Of a stretch of 64,000 nucleotides of DNA, positions 54,113 to 62,021 are shown piece after piece. The notes below the pieces were generated by a model. The model saw nothing but the letters and a program-made list of their open reading frames with translations, did not search any database and was not told the DNA's origin. The translations under genes and the position numbers were made by a program. Origin of the DNA: CAZIOH01 sp964540815 (GTDB lineage Bacteria > Myxococcota_A > Polyangia > Fen-1088); contig CAZIOH010000003.1 in NCBI GenBank assembly GCA_964540815.1, forward strand, positions 1 through 64,000, read 5' to 3'. How positions within the stretch are numbered: position 1 is the stretch's first letter; every line of letters starts with the position of its first letter.

Positions 54113-56671
54113 TCAGTCGCAGGTGCCGGAGCAGGGGATGAAGGTGCCGTCGGTGGCGACCACGGTCGCGGAGCCACCGGTCAGCGCCCCGGAGGTTGCG
54201 GTCACCGTGATGGTGCCGGGGCCGGTCGCCTGCACCAGGGCGAAGGCGAGACCGAGGAAGGCGTTGCGCTGGTTGCCGCGGAACGTCTCCTCGATCCGGT
54301 TGCCGCTGTCCACCGCCACGATGGTGCCCGGGCCGGTGATGTTGAACGTCACGGGCGCCGACGAGGCGGTCACGACGTTCCCGGCGCCATCCGCGATCGT
54401 GGCCTTGATGAACGAGATGTCGTTGGGATCCGTGAGCAGCGTCGGGTGGTCGGCGGTGAGGACCACCTTGCTGGCGGTCGTCCCGATCGCTGGGAGCGGG
54501 GTCGCGGGCAATCCCCACACCTTCTGCCACGCATAGGCGGCTGCGCGCGCCGTGCCCATCGCGTCCAGGATCCCGCGCGCCGTGGCGGGTCCGTACCCTT
54601 GCGTGCCGGGCCACTCGTCGGGGGCCTCGCCGAGGTAGTCCGTGCCGAGCCACATGAAGAGCCCGGTCAGGCCGGGGTTGGCCATGACCGTGGACCAGGT
54701 CGTCGTCTCGGTGCCCATCTCCGTGAGCACGCCGGACTTGGTCGGAGACTTGGGCATCGTATCGACGACCTCGTTGGTCCGGTAGTTCCCGCCGAAGACA
54801 TCGAGGAGGGTGCTGGTGGCGCCGGTGGTGTCGCCCGAATCCGCTGGCCGGAACAGGGCCTGCGTGACCCCGCGGCCCGGGTCGAGCGCCTTGACGATGG
54901 CGATCATCTTGGTGAGGATCGGCGTCCGCGTCGCCAGGCTGTCGCGGATCTCGTTGCCGGCGCTGTAGAGCGCGACGCTCGGATGGTTGCGGTCGCGCGC
55001 CACGGTCCCGGCCACGACGATCTGATACCACGGGGAACCGGCGGCGCCTCCCGGCACCGTGGGCGCCCCGGTCGGCGGCGTCGTGGCCTTGCTGAAGTAC
55101 GTGGCAAAGTCCCCGACGTCGTCATACTTGTGCGCCACCCAGGTGTCGAAGAACTCCTCCAGCACGAGGAGCCCCATGCGGTCGGTCAGTTCGAGAAAAT
55201 CCGGGCTCGGCGGCTCGTGGGAGGTCCGGATGGCGTTGATGCCGAAGGCCTTGAGCTGCGCCAGGCGCCGCTGCATGGCCCGCTGGGGGGCGGCCATGCC
55301 GAGCCCGTGGTGATCCTGGTGCAGGGCGGCTCCCTGGAACTTCACCGCCTTGCCGTTGATGGTCATGCCCGCGTCGAACTTGATCTCCCGGATGCCAAAA
55401 GGGATCACGTCGTCGTCGACGACGGCGCCGCCAACCGCGACGTTGACCACGAGCTGGTACATGTTCGGTCTCTGCAGATCCCAGAGCTGCGGGTTCGCGA
55501 CCGGGACGTCGAAGGCGAAGGTGGCCGACGCCCCCGCGGCGATGGTCTGCGCGGCCGTCGAGACCGGTGCCAGGGCCTTGCCATCGGGGCCGCTGACGAT
55601 GCCCTGCAGGCTCACGCTGGCGGGGCCCGCCCCGCTGTTGACGACGGCGGTCGTCACCTTGACGGTCGCTGCCGTTGTCGTCGGCGCCGGCGTCGTGACA
55701 TAGGTCGCCCACTGATCGATGTGAACCGGATCGGTCGCGAGGAGACGAACGTGGCGATAGATCCCCGCCCCGGCATAGAAGCGCGAGGAGGGCTGCAAGC
55801 TGGTGTCGGTCTTGACCGCAATCACGTTGTCCGCCGCGCCGAACTTGATGGCCGAGGTGATGTCGTAGCGAAAGCTGGTGTACCCGCAGGGCTGGGTCCC
55901 GATGGCGGTTCCGTTCACGTAGACCGTGCTGTTGGCCATGACCCCGTCGAACTCGATGAAGACTTTGCGGGCCGAGAGGGTCGCGGGGAGCGTGAAATGC
56001 TTTCGATACCACCCGATGCCCGACGGCAGATAGGCCCCTCTGCCCGTGCTCGGCGCGTCCTGGGCGAACGGATCGGCGGGAGGATTCGGCCCCTCGATGG
56101 CCCAGTCGTGCGGAACGCTGAGGCGGCGCCAGGCCGTATCGGCGAAGGCGGCCGCGTCGGCCCCGGCGGCGTCTCCGTACTTGAAGAGCCAGCCATCGTT
56201 GAAGGGCTGGATCGTGCGCACGCGGTTCGGGACCGTGGTGCCAATCCCGGGACCGGGGCCGCTGCCATTGCCACCGCCACCACTGACGACGGTCGTGCCC
56301 CCGGCGGCGGCGCCCCCCCCATCCGTTCCGCCGGTGGATTGTCCCGGGCCGGGCGCGCTGCCCCCGCTCGAGCTCCCGACGGCGACGGCGCCCTGACCGC
56401 CAGAGCCGAGCCCACTCGTCCCCGGGCCATCCGGATCGCCAGGGCCTATGCCACCGGACCCGCGGAAACCAGCCGCCGGTCCCCCGGCCACCCCGCTGCC
56501 CCCGCTGGAGGCGCCGGGGGAAACCGATGCATCCGGATTTCCTGTGGCCCCTCTGGGCGAGCCGTTCCCCTGCGAGCTACACCCGGTGGCACCGCCACCC
56601 GCGACCAGGAACAGGGAGCCGAGCAGAAGGACGCATGGCGGCTCGGCACTTCTCGACCGACATCGGCGCAT
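54113..56671 (-). CDS. Glycoside hydrolase family 2 lipoprotein (beta-galactosidase-like)
   Basis: 852 residues. Signal peptide with lipobox ATGC and then a Gly/Ser-rich linker of about 130 residues that would hold the enzyme off the membrane. The catalytic part has FNDGWLFKYGDA, SVPHDWAIEGPNP, GIGWYRKHFTLP, the acid/base in ALYSAGNEIRDS (NE) and the nucleophile region in SGVLTEMGTETTTW. The C-terminus adds an Ig-like domain (VVLTADHPTLLTDPNDISFIKATI) and ends CSGTCD. GH2 enzymes split beta-galactosides, glucuronides or mannosides. ATG 56671 has AAGGAG 5 bp upstream. Confidence 0.88.
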   Translation of the reverse strand: MRRCRSRSAEPPCVLLLGSLFLVAGGGATGCSSQGNGSPRGATGNPDASVSPGASSGGSGVAGGPAAGFRGSGGIGPGDPDGPGTSGLGSGGQGAVAVGSSSGGSAPGPGQSTGGTDGGGAAAGGTTVVSGGGGNGSGPGPGIGTTVPNRVRTIQPFNDGWLFKYGDAAGADAAAFADTAWRRLSVPHDWAIEGPNPPADPFAQDAPSTGRGAYLPSGIGWYRKHFTLPATLSARKVFIEFDGVMANSTVYVNGTAIGTQPCGYTSFRYDITSAIKFGAADNVIAVKTDTSLQPSSRFYAGAGIYRHVRLLATDPVHIDQWATYVTTPAPTTTAATVKVTTAVVNSGAGPASVSLQGIVSGPDGKALAPVSTAAQTIAAGASATFAFDVPVANPQLWDLQRPNMYQLVVNVAVGGAVVDDDVIPFGIREIKFDAGMTINGKAVKFQGAALHQDHHGLGMAAPQRAMQRRLAQLKAFGINAIRTSHEPPSPDFLELTDRMGLLVLEEFFDTWVAHKYDDVGDFATYFSKATTPPTGAPTVPGGAAGSPWYQIVVAGTVARDRNHPSVALYSAGNEIRDSLATRTPILTKMIAIVKALDPGRGVTQALFRPADSGDTTGATSTLLDVFGGNYRTNEVVDTMPKSPTKSGVLTEMGTETTTWSTVMANPGLTGLFMWLGTDYLGEAPDEWPGTQGYGPATARGILDAMGTARAAAYAWQKVWGLPATPLPAIGTTASKVVLTADHPTLLTDPNDISFIKATIADGAGNVVTASSAPVTFNITGPGTIVAVDSGNRIEETFRGNQRNAFLGLAFALVQATGPGTITVTATSGALTGGSATVVATDGTFIPCSGTCD

Positions 56672-56908
56672 CACGACTCCTTCGTCTGGCTTTTCGGTCT
56701 GGCATTCGCTCGACCGCTCGCGCTCGCGACACGGACGGTCATCCCCCACGCCCGGCGTCGTTCCCAGGACTGACGACCATTCTCCCCCGCCAACCAGGCG
56801 CCACCCTACCGTCGTTGCGCACATGTCCAGGTGTCCGCTTACCGACCTTGGCCCTTGCTTTGACCGTACGGCTACTATAGGCGATAAGCACTCGAGGAAG
56901 GGCCACCC
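56672..56908. promoter_or_regulatory. Divergent promoter region between GH2 and lipoprotein genes
   Basis: 237 bp between the divergent GH2 (minus) and lipoprotein (plus) genes. Plus-strand TTGCTT followed by TATAGG (about 56872-56880) is a weak sigma-70-like candidate. The plus gene start is TTG 56909 after AGGAAGGG. Confidence 0.35.
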
Positions 56909-57835
56909 TTGTTCAGCTGGGTCATCGACAATCAAAGAACCGGCGGCGCTCCTCGGATCGCCTGGAACGTGGGCCGCCACCCGGCGGTCCTGCTGGCCGG
57001 CGCCCTACTCCTCGGCGCCACCGGATGCAAACCAATGGACGCCTGCGCCGAAACTGGCCCCGCCTGCGGCGGCGATCCGGTCGGCTCCTGGATTGAAGAC
57101 ACCGTCTGCCAGGATCCGGCTCTTCAAGACACGCTCAACTCGAAGCAGACCTATCGCAACCAACCCATCGTTCTCGGGGGCCAGTCGCCGCCCGAGTTGA
57201 CGTCGACGGATTGGTGTTCCTCCCTCCAGTACTTCGGGCCGGCCGGCATCCGGATGTTCGCGTTGCCGCGCGATACGCCGGTCGTTCGGGGGGCGTATGT
57301 CAGCTACACCGCCGGATCGGCGGGCGATCATACGAGCGGGGTGTATGGAACGCTGCTCACGAGCAGCGACCGGTCCACCCTCACCTACTCGGCGAGCTGC
57401 CTCCAGCGATTTGGCTACGCTCCCGGTAGCTGCGCCGAGTTTGCCGCGGCGTTTGCCTTCTACGGCTCGACGTTGGGGGGAATCAAGGAGACGAGCTGCC
57501 TCGACGCCGTCGACGGGGGCTGCACGTGCTCGTACTTGAGCGAATCCGATGCTGCTGGCACCAACCTGTCCGGCATCTGGCGCTCGGACGGACGCGTCAT
57601 CACCCACTATCCGGGCGGGGGAACGTTGCCGACCCAGGCTGACTACTGCGTCAGGGGTAACGAGATGACACTCTGGGGCCACGCCCGGACGAGTCTCTTC
57701 GACTCGAACGGCTTGCGGACCATGAGCCTGCACAAGGTCGTCTGCGGTGACGGTGTTCAGGACCGAGGAGAGGAGTGCGATCCGCCGGACCAGAAGACCT
57801 GTAGCTCCACCTGTCAGAAGATCGCGGCGCCCTGA
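56909..57835 (+). CDS. Cys-rich lipoprotein, paralogue A
   Basis: 308 residues. The signal peptide ends LLGATGC (lipobox). Mature motifs CGGDPVGSW, CQDPALQD, CLDAVDGGCTCSY and LPTQADYCVRGNEMTLWGH are shared with paralogue B at 59339-60178 (CGGDPTGSW, CRDPAF, LPSQADYCVQG...LSLWGH, LRTLSL). The C-terminus has CGDGVQDRGEECDPP, a Cys-rich myxobacterial repeat. The start is TTG 56909 (AGGAAGGG nearby). Function unknown; surface exposed by inference. Confidence 0.72.
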   Translation: MFSWVIDNQRTGGAPRIAWNVGRHPAVLLAGALLLGATGCKPMDACAETGPACGGDPVGSWIEDTVCQDPALQDTLNSKQTYRNQPIVLGGQSPPELTSTDWCSSLQYFGPAGIRMFALPRDTPVVRGAYVSYTAGSAGDHTSGVYGTLLTSSDRSTLTYSASCLQRFGYAPGSCAEFAAAFAFYGSTLGGIKETSCLDAVDGGCTCSYLSESDAAGTNLSGIWRSDGRVITHYPGGGTLPTQADYCVRGNEMTLWGHARTSLFDSNGLRTMSLHKVVCGDGVQDRGEECDPPDQKTCSSTCQKIAAP

Positions 57836-57858
57836 CGCGCCGCCGAGAGCTCCACGAG

Positions 57859-59316
57859 TTAAAAGAACAGCCGGAAGCCCAACTCGCCTCGTTGGTTGCG
57901 CCCAACTGGGTGGGGTAGGTTCACGTCAAACGGGCGGTCACCAAAGGTTTGACGGCTGAACTGATAGGAGATTCCCACCTGAAACTCCGGCGTCACGGCC
58001 GCAAACAGGTTACCGTCCACATACTCCTGCTTCAGGAATATTCCTCCCCGACTCGCCTCGGGGGTCAGTCCGAGAATGTTCGCCGATTCGATCCGAGACG
58101 CAGTCGCCGAGACCCAGATTCGCCCGTTCGCGACCGGCAGGTAGTACTGAGCGCCAAGGACGATGGCCCGCCAATCGATGGATTTCAGGTCGCCATTGGC
58201 GTCGTAGGTCACGATGCCGCTGTCGATGTTCGGACGATAGATGGGCGCCGGCACGAGATTGCCGCTGGGATCAGGAAGAAGGGGAAACAACGCACCGCCG
58301 GTGAGCCCGGTGTAGAGATCCGAGATTCCAGAGCCCGTCGAGGCTTCAACGGTGAGGGAAAGTGCGTTGCCTCGGTCGGAATCGCTGCGAACGGGAATGA
58401 CCGGAAGAAAGACGTTGGCGGCCGCGCCCCATCCAAAGGCAATCTTGGCGTCCCCTGGATTTGGAAGAAACTCCGCGACGGCGAAACGCCGCCCCACACC
58501 CGACACCCCGATCGCGAGCGGCGCGACGGAGGGGCGACCGAAGCCCTGCGCAGTGGCCCCTTTCCAGGTATTGACGGACACCTTGATACCGCCTTCAACG
58601 TCGGGCACCTCCGAATCGCGCTGGACGGGTCGCACGGCCGCGACCGCCAGATCGAGGCTCACGGCAGAGTCACCACCCAAGGTCTTCGACAAACGAATCT
58701 GGGGATTCCGATGGTAGATCTCCCCGGCGACCCCCAAGAAAGCCACGCTGTTCTGGTAGAAGCCCGCCCCCCCCCACCCGAAGAGGTCGTGGTACTGGCC
58801 CACCAGCACATCGACAATCGGGGTCTTCAGCTCCACATAGAACAACCTCATCCGGACCGACGGCGTCGTGAAAGTCGTCTGTTCCGTGGCATCGGTAGGC
58901 TGCACGCCGAAGAAGTCAATCTCGGCGCGACCTGATGTCTTGATCCTCCCGTAGTCAGGGGCCGCGAGTCGCACCCCCAGTTGTGAGTTGGCGACGGTCA
59001 ACTGCGTGCGCGCATGTGCGCCTGCGTATGAGCCAGGCCGCGCCAGCATGGCGTTGTTCGAGGCCGGACCGTAGGCCTGCGATGTGTCGTGCATGGCGTC
59101 GAGCTCGGCAAACCCGTAGAGAGACCTCTGCCACCCCGGCCCCGGGGGCGCAGCTCGAGGCGACGACGGTGGTGCCGGCTCGACGGTGGTGGGATTGTCG
59201 CCGACGGGCGGGACGTCCTCAGGCTCTTGCCCTGGCTCCCGCGTCTGCGCATACGCGCGAGGCATGACCAGGAGAACTGCGGCGCCGATCCAGCTGATCA
59301 ACCTTGGGATTTTCAT
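57859..59316 (-). CDS. Outer-membrane porin-like protein
   Basis: 485 residues. Signal peptide (ISWIGAAVLLVMPRAYAQ), a Pro/Glu-rich stretch, then barrel strands: LYGFAELDAMHDTSQAYGP, ARTQLTVANSQLGVRLAAP, RAEIDFFGVQP, LFYVELKTPIVDVLVGQYHDLFGWGG, and a C-terminal GELGFRLFF ending in Phe. It resembles porins for sugars or other solutes with 16-18 strands. It converges with paralogue A and precedes nothing on its strand, so is probably monocistronic with its own promoter near 59317-59338. Confidence 0.78.
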   Translation of the reverse strand: MKIPRLISWIGAAVLLVMPRAYAQTREPGQEPEDVPPVGDNPTTVEPAPPSSPRAAPPGPGWQRSLYGFAELDAMHDTSQAYGPASNNAMLARPGSYAGAHARTQLTVANSQLGVRLAAPDYGRIKTSGRAEIDFFGVQPTDATEQTTFTTPSVRMRLFYVELKTPIVDVLVGQYHDLFGWGGAGFYQNSVAFLGVAGEIYHRNPQIRLSKTLGGDSAVSLDLAVAAVRPVQRDSEVPDVEGGIKVSVNTWKGATAQGFGRPSVAPLAIGVSGVGRRFAVAEFLPNPGDAKIAFGWGAAANVFLPVIPVRSDSDRGNALSLTVEASTGSGISDLYTGLTGGALFPLLPDPSGNLVPAPIYRPNIDSGIVTYDANGDLKSIDWRAIVLGAQYYLPVANGRIWVSATASRIESANILGLTPEASRGGIFLKQEYVDGNLFAAVTPEFQVGISYQFSRQTFGDRPFDVNLPHPVGRNQRGELGFRLFF

Positions 59317-59338
59317 TTCGAATTGAAGTCTCTCAGGT

Positions 59339-60178
59339 TCATGGAGATCGCTGCAGACTCAGCGTACGGAGCCCTGGTTGGTTGAGGATGGAGGTGCCGT
59401 CGTGGCCCCACAGCGACAAAGAGCCCTGACCCTGAACGCAGTAGTCGGCCTGCGACGGTAGGGTGCGCGAGGCATCGTTGTGGATCAGCAGCGTCCCCAC
59501 TCTCGTCCAGCGTCCCGTGAGGGTCCCGGAGAAGGACACGCCGTAGTTACACTGGCAGGCACCGCCGGCGATCGGGGCGCACCTGATGTTCTGGTAAGAG
59601 AAGAAGAACTGGCAAGTTGCGGGCTCGCTCGGACTGTCGCTGCATGCAATGCCGGGGTCCCCTTGCTTCATACCGGCGAAGGTCGTCAGGGCGGACGCCA
59701 CCGCGTCGCAGCTCACGCTCGTCCCCATCCGGGACAGACAGGCCGCCGACAACTCGATGGCGCCTTGTCCGACCGTGTTGACGACAGCCTGGTAGGTACC
59801 TTGAGCGTGCTGCGGATCGTCACCGGAATATGAAATCTGCCCGCCTGTCACCCCGAGCGTATCGTGGGGGAAGGTGAAGCTGGTGACCACCGTATTTCCC
59901 ATCGCCGTGCCGAGGACGAGGCCCGAGCACCAATCGCTGCTGGACGTCATGGGGGTCGGCTGACGCGCGATCTGGACGGGTTGCTGGTAGTACGTCACAG
60001 GCACCGGCGTCCCGAAGGCAGGATCCCGACAGGCGTCCGCCACCTTCCAGGATCCCGTCGGGTCACCACCACAGGGCGATCCGTTCTTGGGACAACTGGT
60101 GTCTGGCTGACACCCCAGTCCCAATCCCAATCCCAGTCCCAAGACCAAGACGGTGGCCCAGCCGCCTTTGATTCTCAC
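59339..60178 (-). CDS. Cys-rich lipoprotein, paralogue B
   Basis: 279 residues. The signal peptide core is LGLGLGLGLGC, the lipobox following a Leu-Gly run coded by hexamers. It shares the CGGDPTGSW, WCS, LPSQADYCVQG and LSLWGHDGTS motifs with paralogue A, so the two arose by duplication and flank the porin gene. It lacks the CGDG...CDPP tail of paralogue A. 22 bp upstream of the porin on the same strand, so probably co-transcribed with it. Function unknown. Confidence 0.72.
   Translation of the reverse strand: MRIKGGWATVLVLGLGLGLGLGCQPDTSCPKNGSPCGGDPTGSWKVADACRDPAFGTPVPVTYYQQPVQIARQPTPMTSSSDWCSGLVLGTAMGNTVVTSFTFPHDTLGVTGGQISYSGDDPQHAQGTYQAVVNTVGQGAIELSAACLSRMGTSVSCDAVASALTTFAGMKQGDPGIACSDSPSEPATCQFFFSYQNIRCAPIAGGACQCNYGVSFSGTLTGRWTRVGTLLIHNDASRTLPSQADYCVQGQGSLSLWGHDGTSILNQPGLRTLSLQRSP
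60114..60149 (-). repeat. Degenerate hexamer repeat (6 x) in a signal peptide
   Basis: Plus-strand units CCCAGT, CCCAAT, CCCAAT, CCCAGT, CCCAAG, ACCAAG code the Leu-Gly run of paralogue B's signal peptide. Similar to the hexamer run in gltC, suggesting a common slippage process. Confidence 0.65.
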
Positions 60179-60257
60179 GGCTCGGCAGTTTCAACCGAAT
60201 GGACCGCCCAGGCAAGACCGAACGACCGAAGTTGCTGTCGCATCTATCCGAGCCGGG

Positions 60258-61712
60258 CTAGAACCGAGAGAAGAACTGCCAGAACGCCGGCGCACCGTTT
60301 GGTGATGGATCGTGCTGCCCCATCGTCAGGGCGGAGACGCAGAAGTACATGGGGTAGGCCGCTGGACAGGTCGTGTAGTGGTAACAGCGGAAGGTCGTGC
60401 TGGTCGGAACCAACACTTTGCCTGTAGGATCGCTGATCTGGAACACCTCGAGACCTGCCGGAATGGCCGTCACGCCCGGTGAGGGCGGAGTGGGAAAGGT
60501 GCCGGTGCAGCCGTTCAGAGCAAAGACGCGCTTGGCTCCGTCGACGGAGCCCTGGAATGCGTTCGAGGGGTCCGGGTTGTTGTGAATCGAGAAGTAGGCG
60601 ATGGGGTGCTGAACGCAATATTCGGGGTGGGCCTTGATGATCGGCGGGATGGATCCCGTCATGTTGGCCTGTGCGCGCAGGACATCCGGGAACCAGCAGC
60701 CGAGCTGCTGCGCCAGCCATCCCCCGCTCGAGTAGCCGGAGTAAAACTGCCGGGTCGTATCGACACAATACGTGTTTTCGATGGTGGTGTGCAGGGCAGC
60801 GAAGTAGGCCTTCTCCATCGCAACTGCGCCGCTCGGGGGGCCATCGGGAATGGACGTGACCTGCGGCGCATTTTGCTCGGAAGCCCAGTCGTCGAAACAA
60901 TAGGCAGACATGGAGTTGCAGCCAGACATGTTGTTGGCATCGCAGTTACCCCCCTGGTTATAGGTCGCGGGGTTGTAGGTTCCTTGCTGCAGTTGCACCA
61001 AGATGGCGTCGGTGCGAGCGGCGGTCGTGTTCGCGTCCGCCGCAAACTGGGGCTGCGCCTTGATATCCATCGGTACGGTGTCCTGTGGGGTATTGCACCC
61101 TTGTCCCTGATAGATGACCCGGTAAGGCTTCGTCTTGTCGTAGTTGTCTGGCAGTCGAACGAAATACTCTCGCATGACGGGTTGGTTCATCCCCGGCATG
61201 GCGTTGAACTGAAGCACCGATTGCGCGTTGATGGTCATCGTGAACTTCCCGTAGATACCTTTTGCATCGACCCCGATTGTCGAGGCCGCGGTGGGCGGCG
61301 CTTTCCCACAACCCGCGCTCGCGACCACGGCACTGGCGCCTCCCCCTCCAGTGGTCCCGCCCAGGGGGGCCCCGCCCGAGCCCGAGGCCTGTCCCGCTGT
61401 ACCGCCCGAGTTGGCGCTCGCTCCCCCCGCCGAGGTTTGTCCGCCCGTCGCCACACCGCCGCCCGTCGACCCGGTCGTCACGCCCCCAGAACCGGTCTCC
61501 CCCCCCGATCCAACCACCGATCCTCCGGATCCCGTCGCCGCTCCCCCAGTCGAGCCCGTCGTAGCCCCGCCGGAGCCAGTGGCGCCCCCCGAGCCGGAGC
61601 CCGTGCTGCCGCCCGTACGGATCAGTCCTGCGGTGTTCGAACTGGACGAAGAACAAGCGCCGAGGCCGAGGCCTGCGGCTACAACGAGAAGAAGATTCAG
61701 CCGTGATCGCAT
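60258..61712 (-). CDS. Esterase/depolymerase lipoprotein (PHB-depolymerase/feruloyl-esterase-like)
   Basis: 484 residues. The signal peptide ends GLGLGAC (lipobox) followed by poly-Ser and a Gly/Ser/Thr linker of about 105 residues. The alpha/beta-hydrolase part has MREYFVRLPDNYDKTKPYRVIYQGQG and the nucleophile motif SGYSSGGW (Ser in GYSSG), then GSVDGAKRV and the histidine near MGQHDPSPNG. It resembles LpqC/PHB depolymerase-type esterases that release ester-linked groups from polymers. ATG 61712 has GAGGAG 8 bp upstream. The linker suggests display outside the cell, like the GH2 lipoprotein nearby. Confidence 0.78.
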   Translation of the reverse strand: MRSRLNLLLVVAAGLGLGACSSSSSNTAGLIRTGGSTGSGSGGATGSGGATTGSTGGAATGSGGSVVGSGGETGSGGVTTGSTGGGVATGGQTSAGGASANSGGTAGQASGSGGAPLGGTTGGGGASAVVASAGCGKAPPTAASTIGVDAKGIYGKFTMTINAQSVLQFNAMPGMNQPVMREYFVRLPDNYDKTKPYRVIYQGQGCNTPQDTVPMDIKAQPQFAADANTTAARTDAILVQLQQGTYNPATYNQGGNCDANNMSGCNSMSAYCFDDWASEQNAPQVTSIPDGPPSGAVAMEKAYFAALHTTIENTYCVDTTRQFYSGYSSGGWLAQQLGCWFPDVLRAQANMTGSIPPIIKAHPEYCVQHPIAYFSIHNNPDPSNAFQGSVDGAKRVFALNGCTGTFPTPPSPGVTAIPAGLEVFQISDPTGKVLVPTSTTFRCYHYTTCPAAYPMYFCVSALTMGQHDPSPNGAPAFWQFFSRF

Positions 61713-62021
61713 CAAAATTCTCCTCAAATTAGTCCCGTGACGACGCGCAACAGAAGACCCGAACTACGACCCGTCGGTCAACGGGTGGGCCGTGCCGAGA
61801 AAGCAAAACAATCAGCGACAGGCAGCTTGTACCATATCACCTGGTTGCTAGGCCTCCCGACCCTTCGTCCGCCTAACCAAGGTCAGGAGGTACACACTTC
61901 TAGACCGCATCGACAGGCTGTAGCGTGCGGGTCGGATTTGGGGCCACTTTGAACTCATCCCGGCGTGGACACGAACCATTGTAACACATTGCGCCGTGTG
62001 CCTGAATGGCAATCCCAACAG
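61713..62021. other. Intergenic region upstream of esterase
   Basis: 309 bp between the Cys-rich protein (ends 62022, minus) and the esterase (starts 61712, minus). No gene, no strong hairpin and no clear repeat seen. It must hold the esterase promoter; TTGACC near 61780 on the minus strand is a candidate -35 but no convincing -10 follows. Confidence 0.4.

Noticed and set aside
53903..56773. A 956-residue plus-strand frame opposite the GH2 gene
   Set aside because: Its sequence is Arg/Gly/Ala/Asp-rich without any domain, typical of antisense shadow frames in GC-rich DNA; the minus frame has clear GH2 motifs, signal peptide and RBS.
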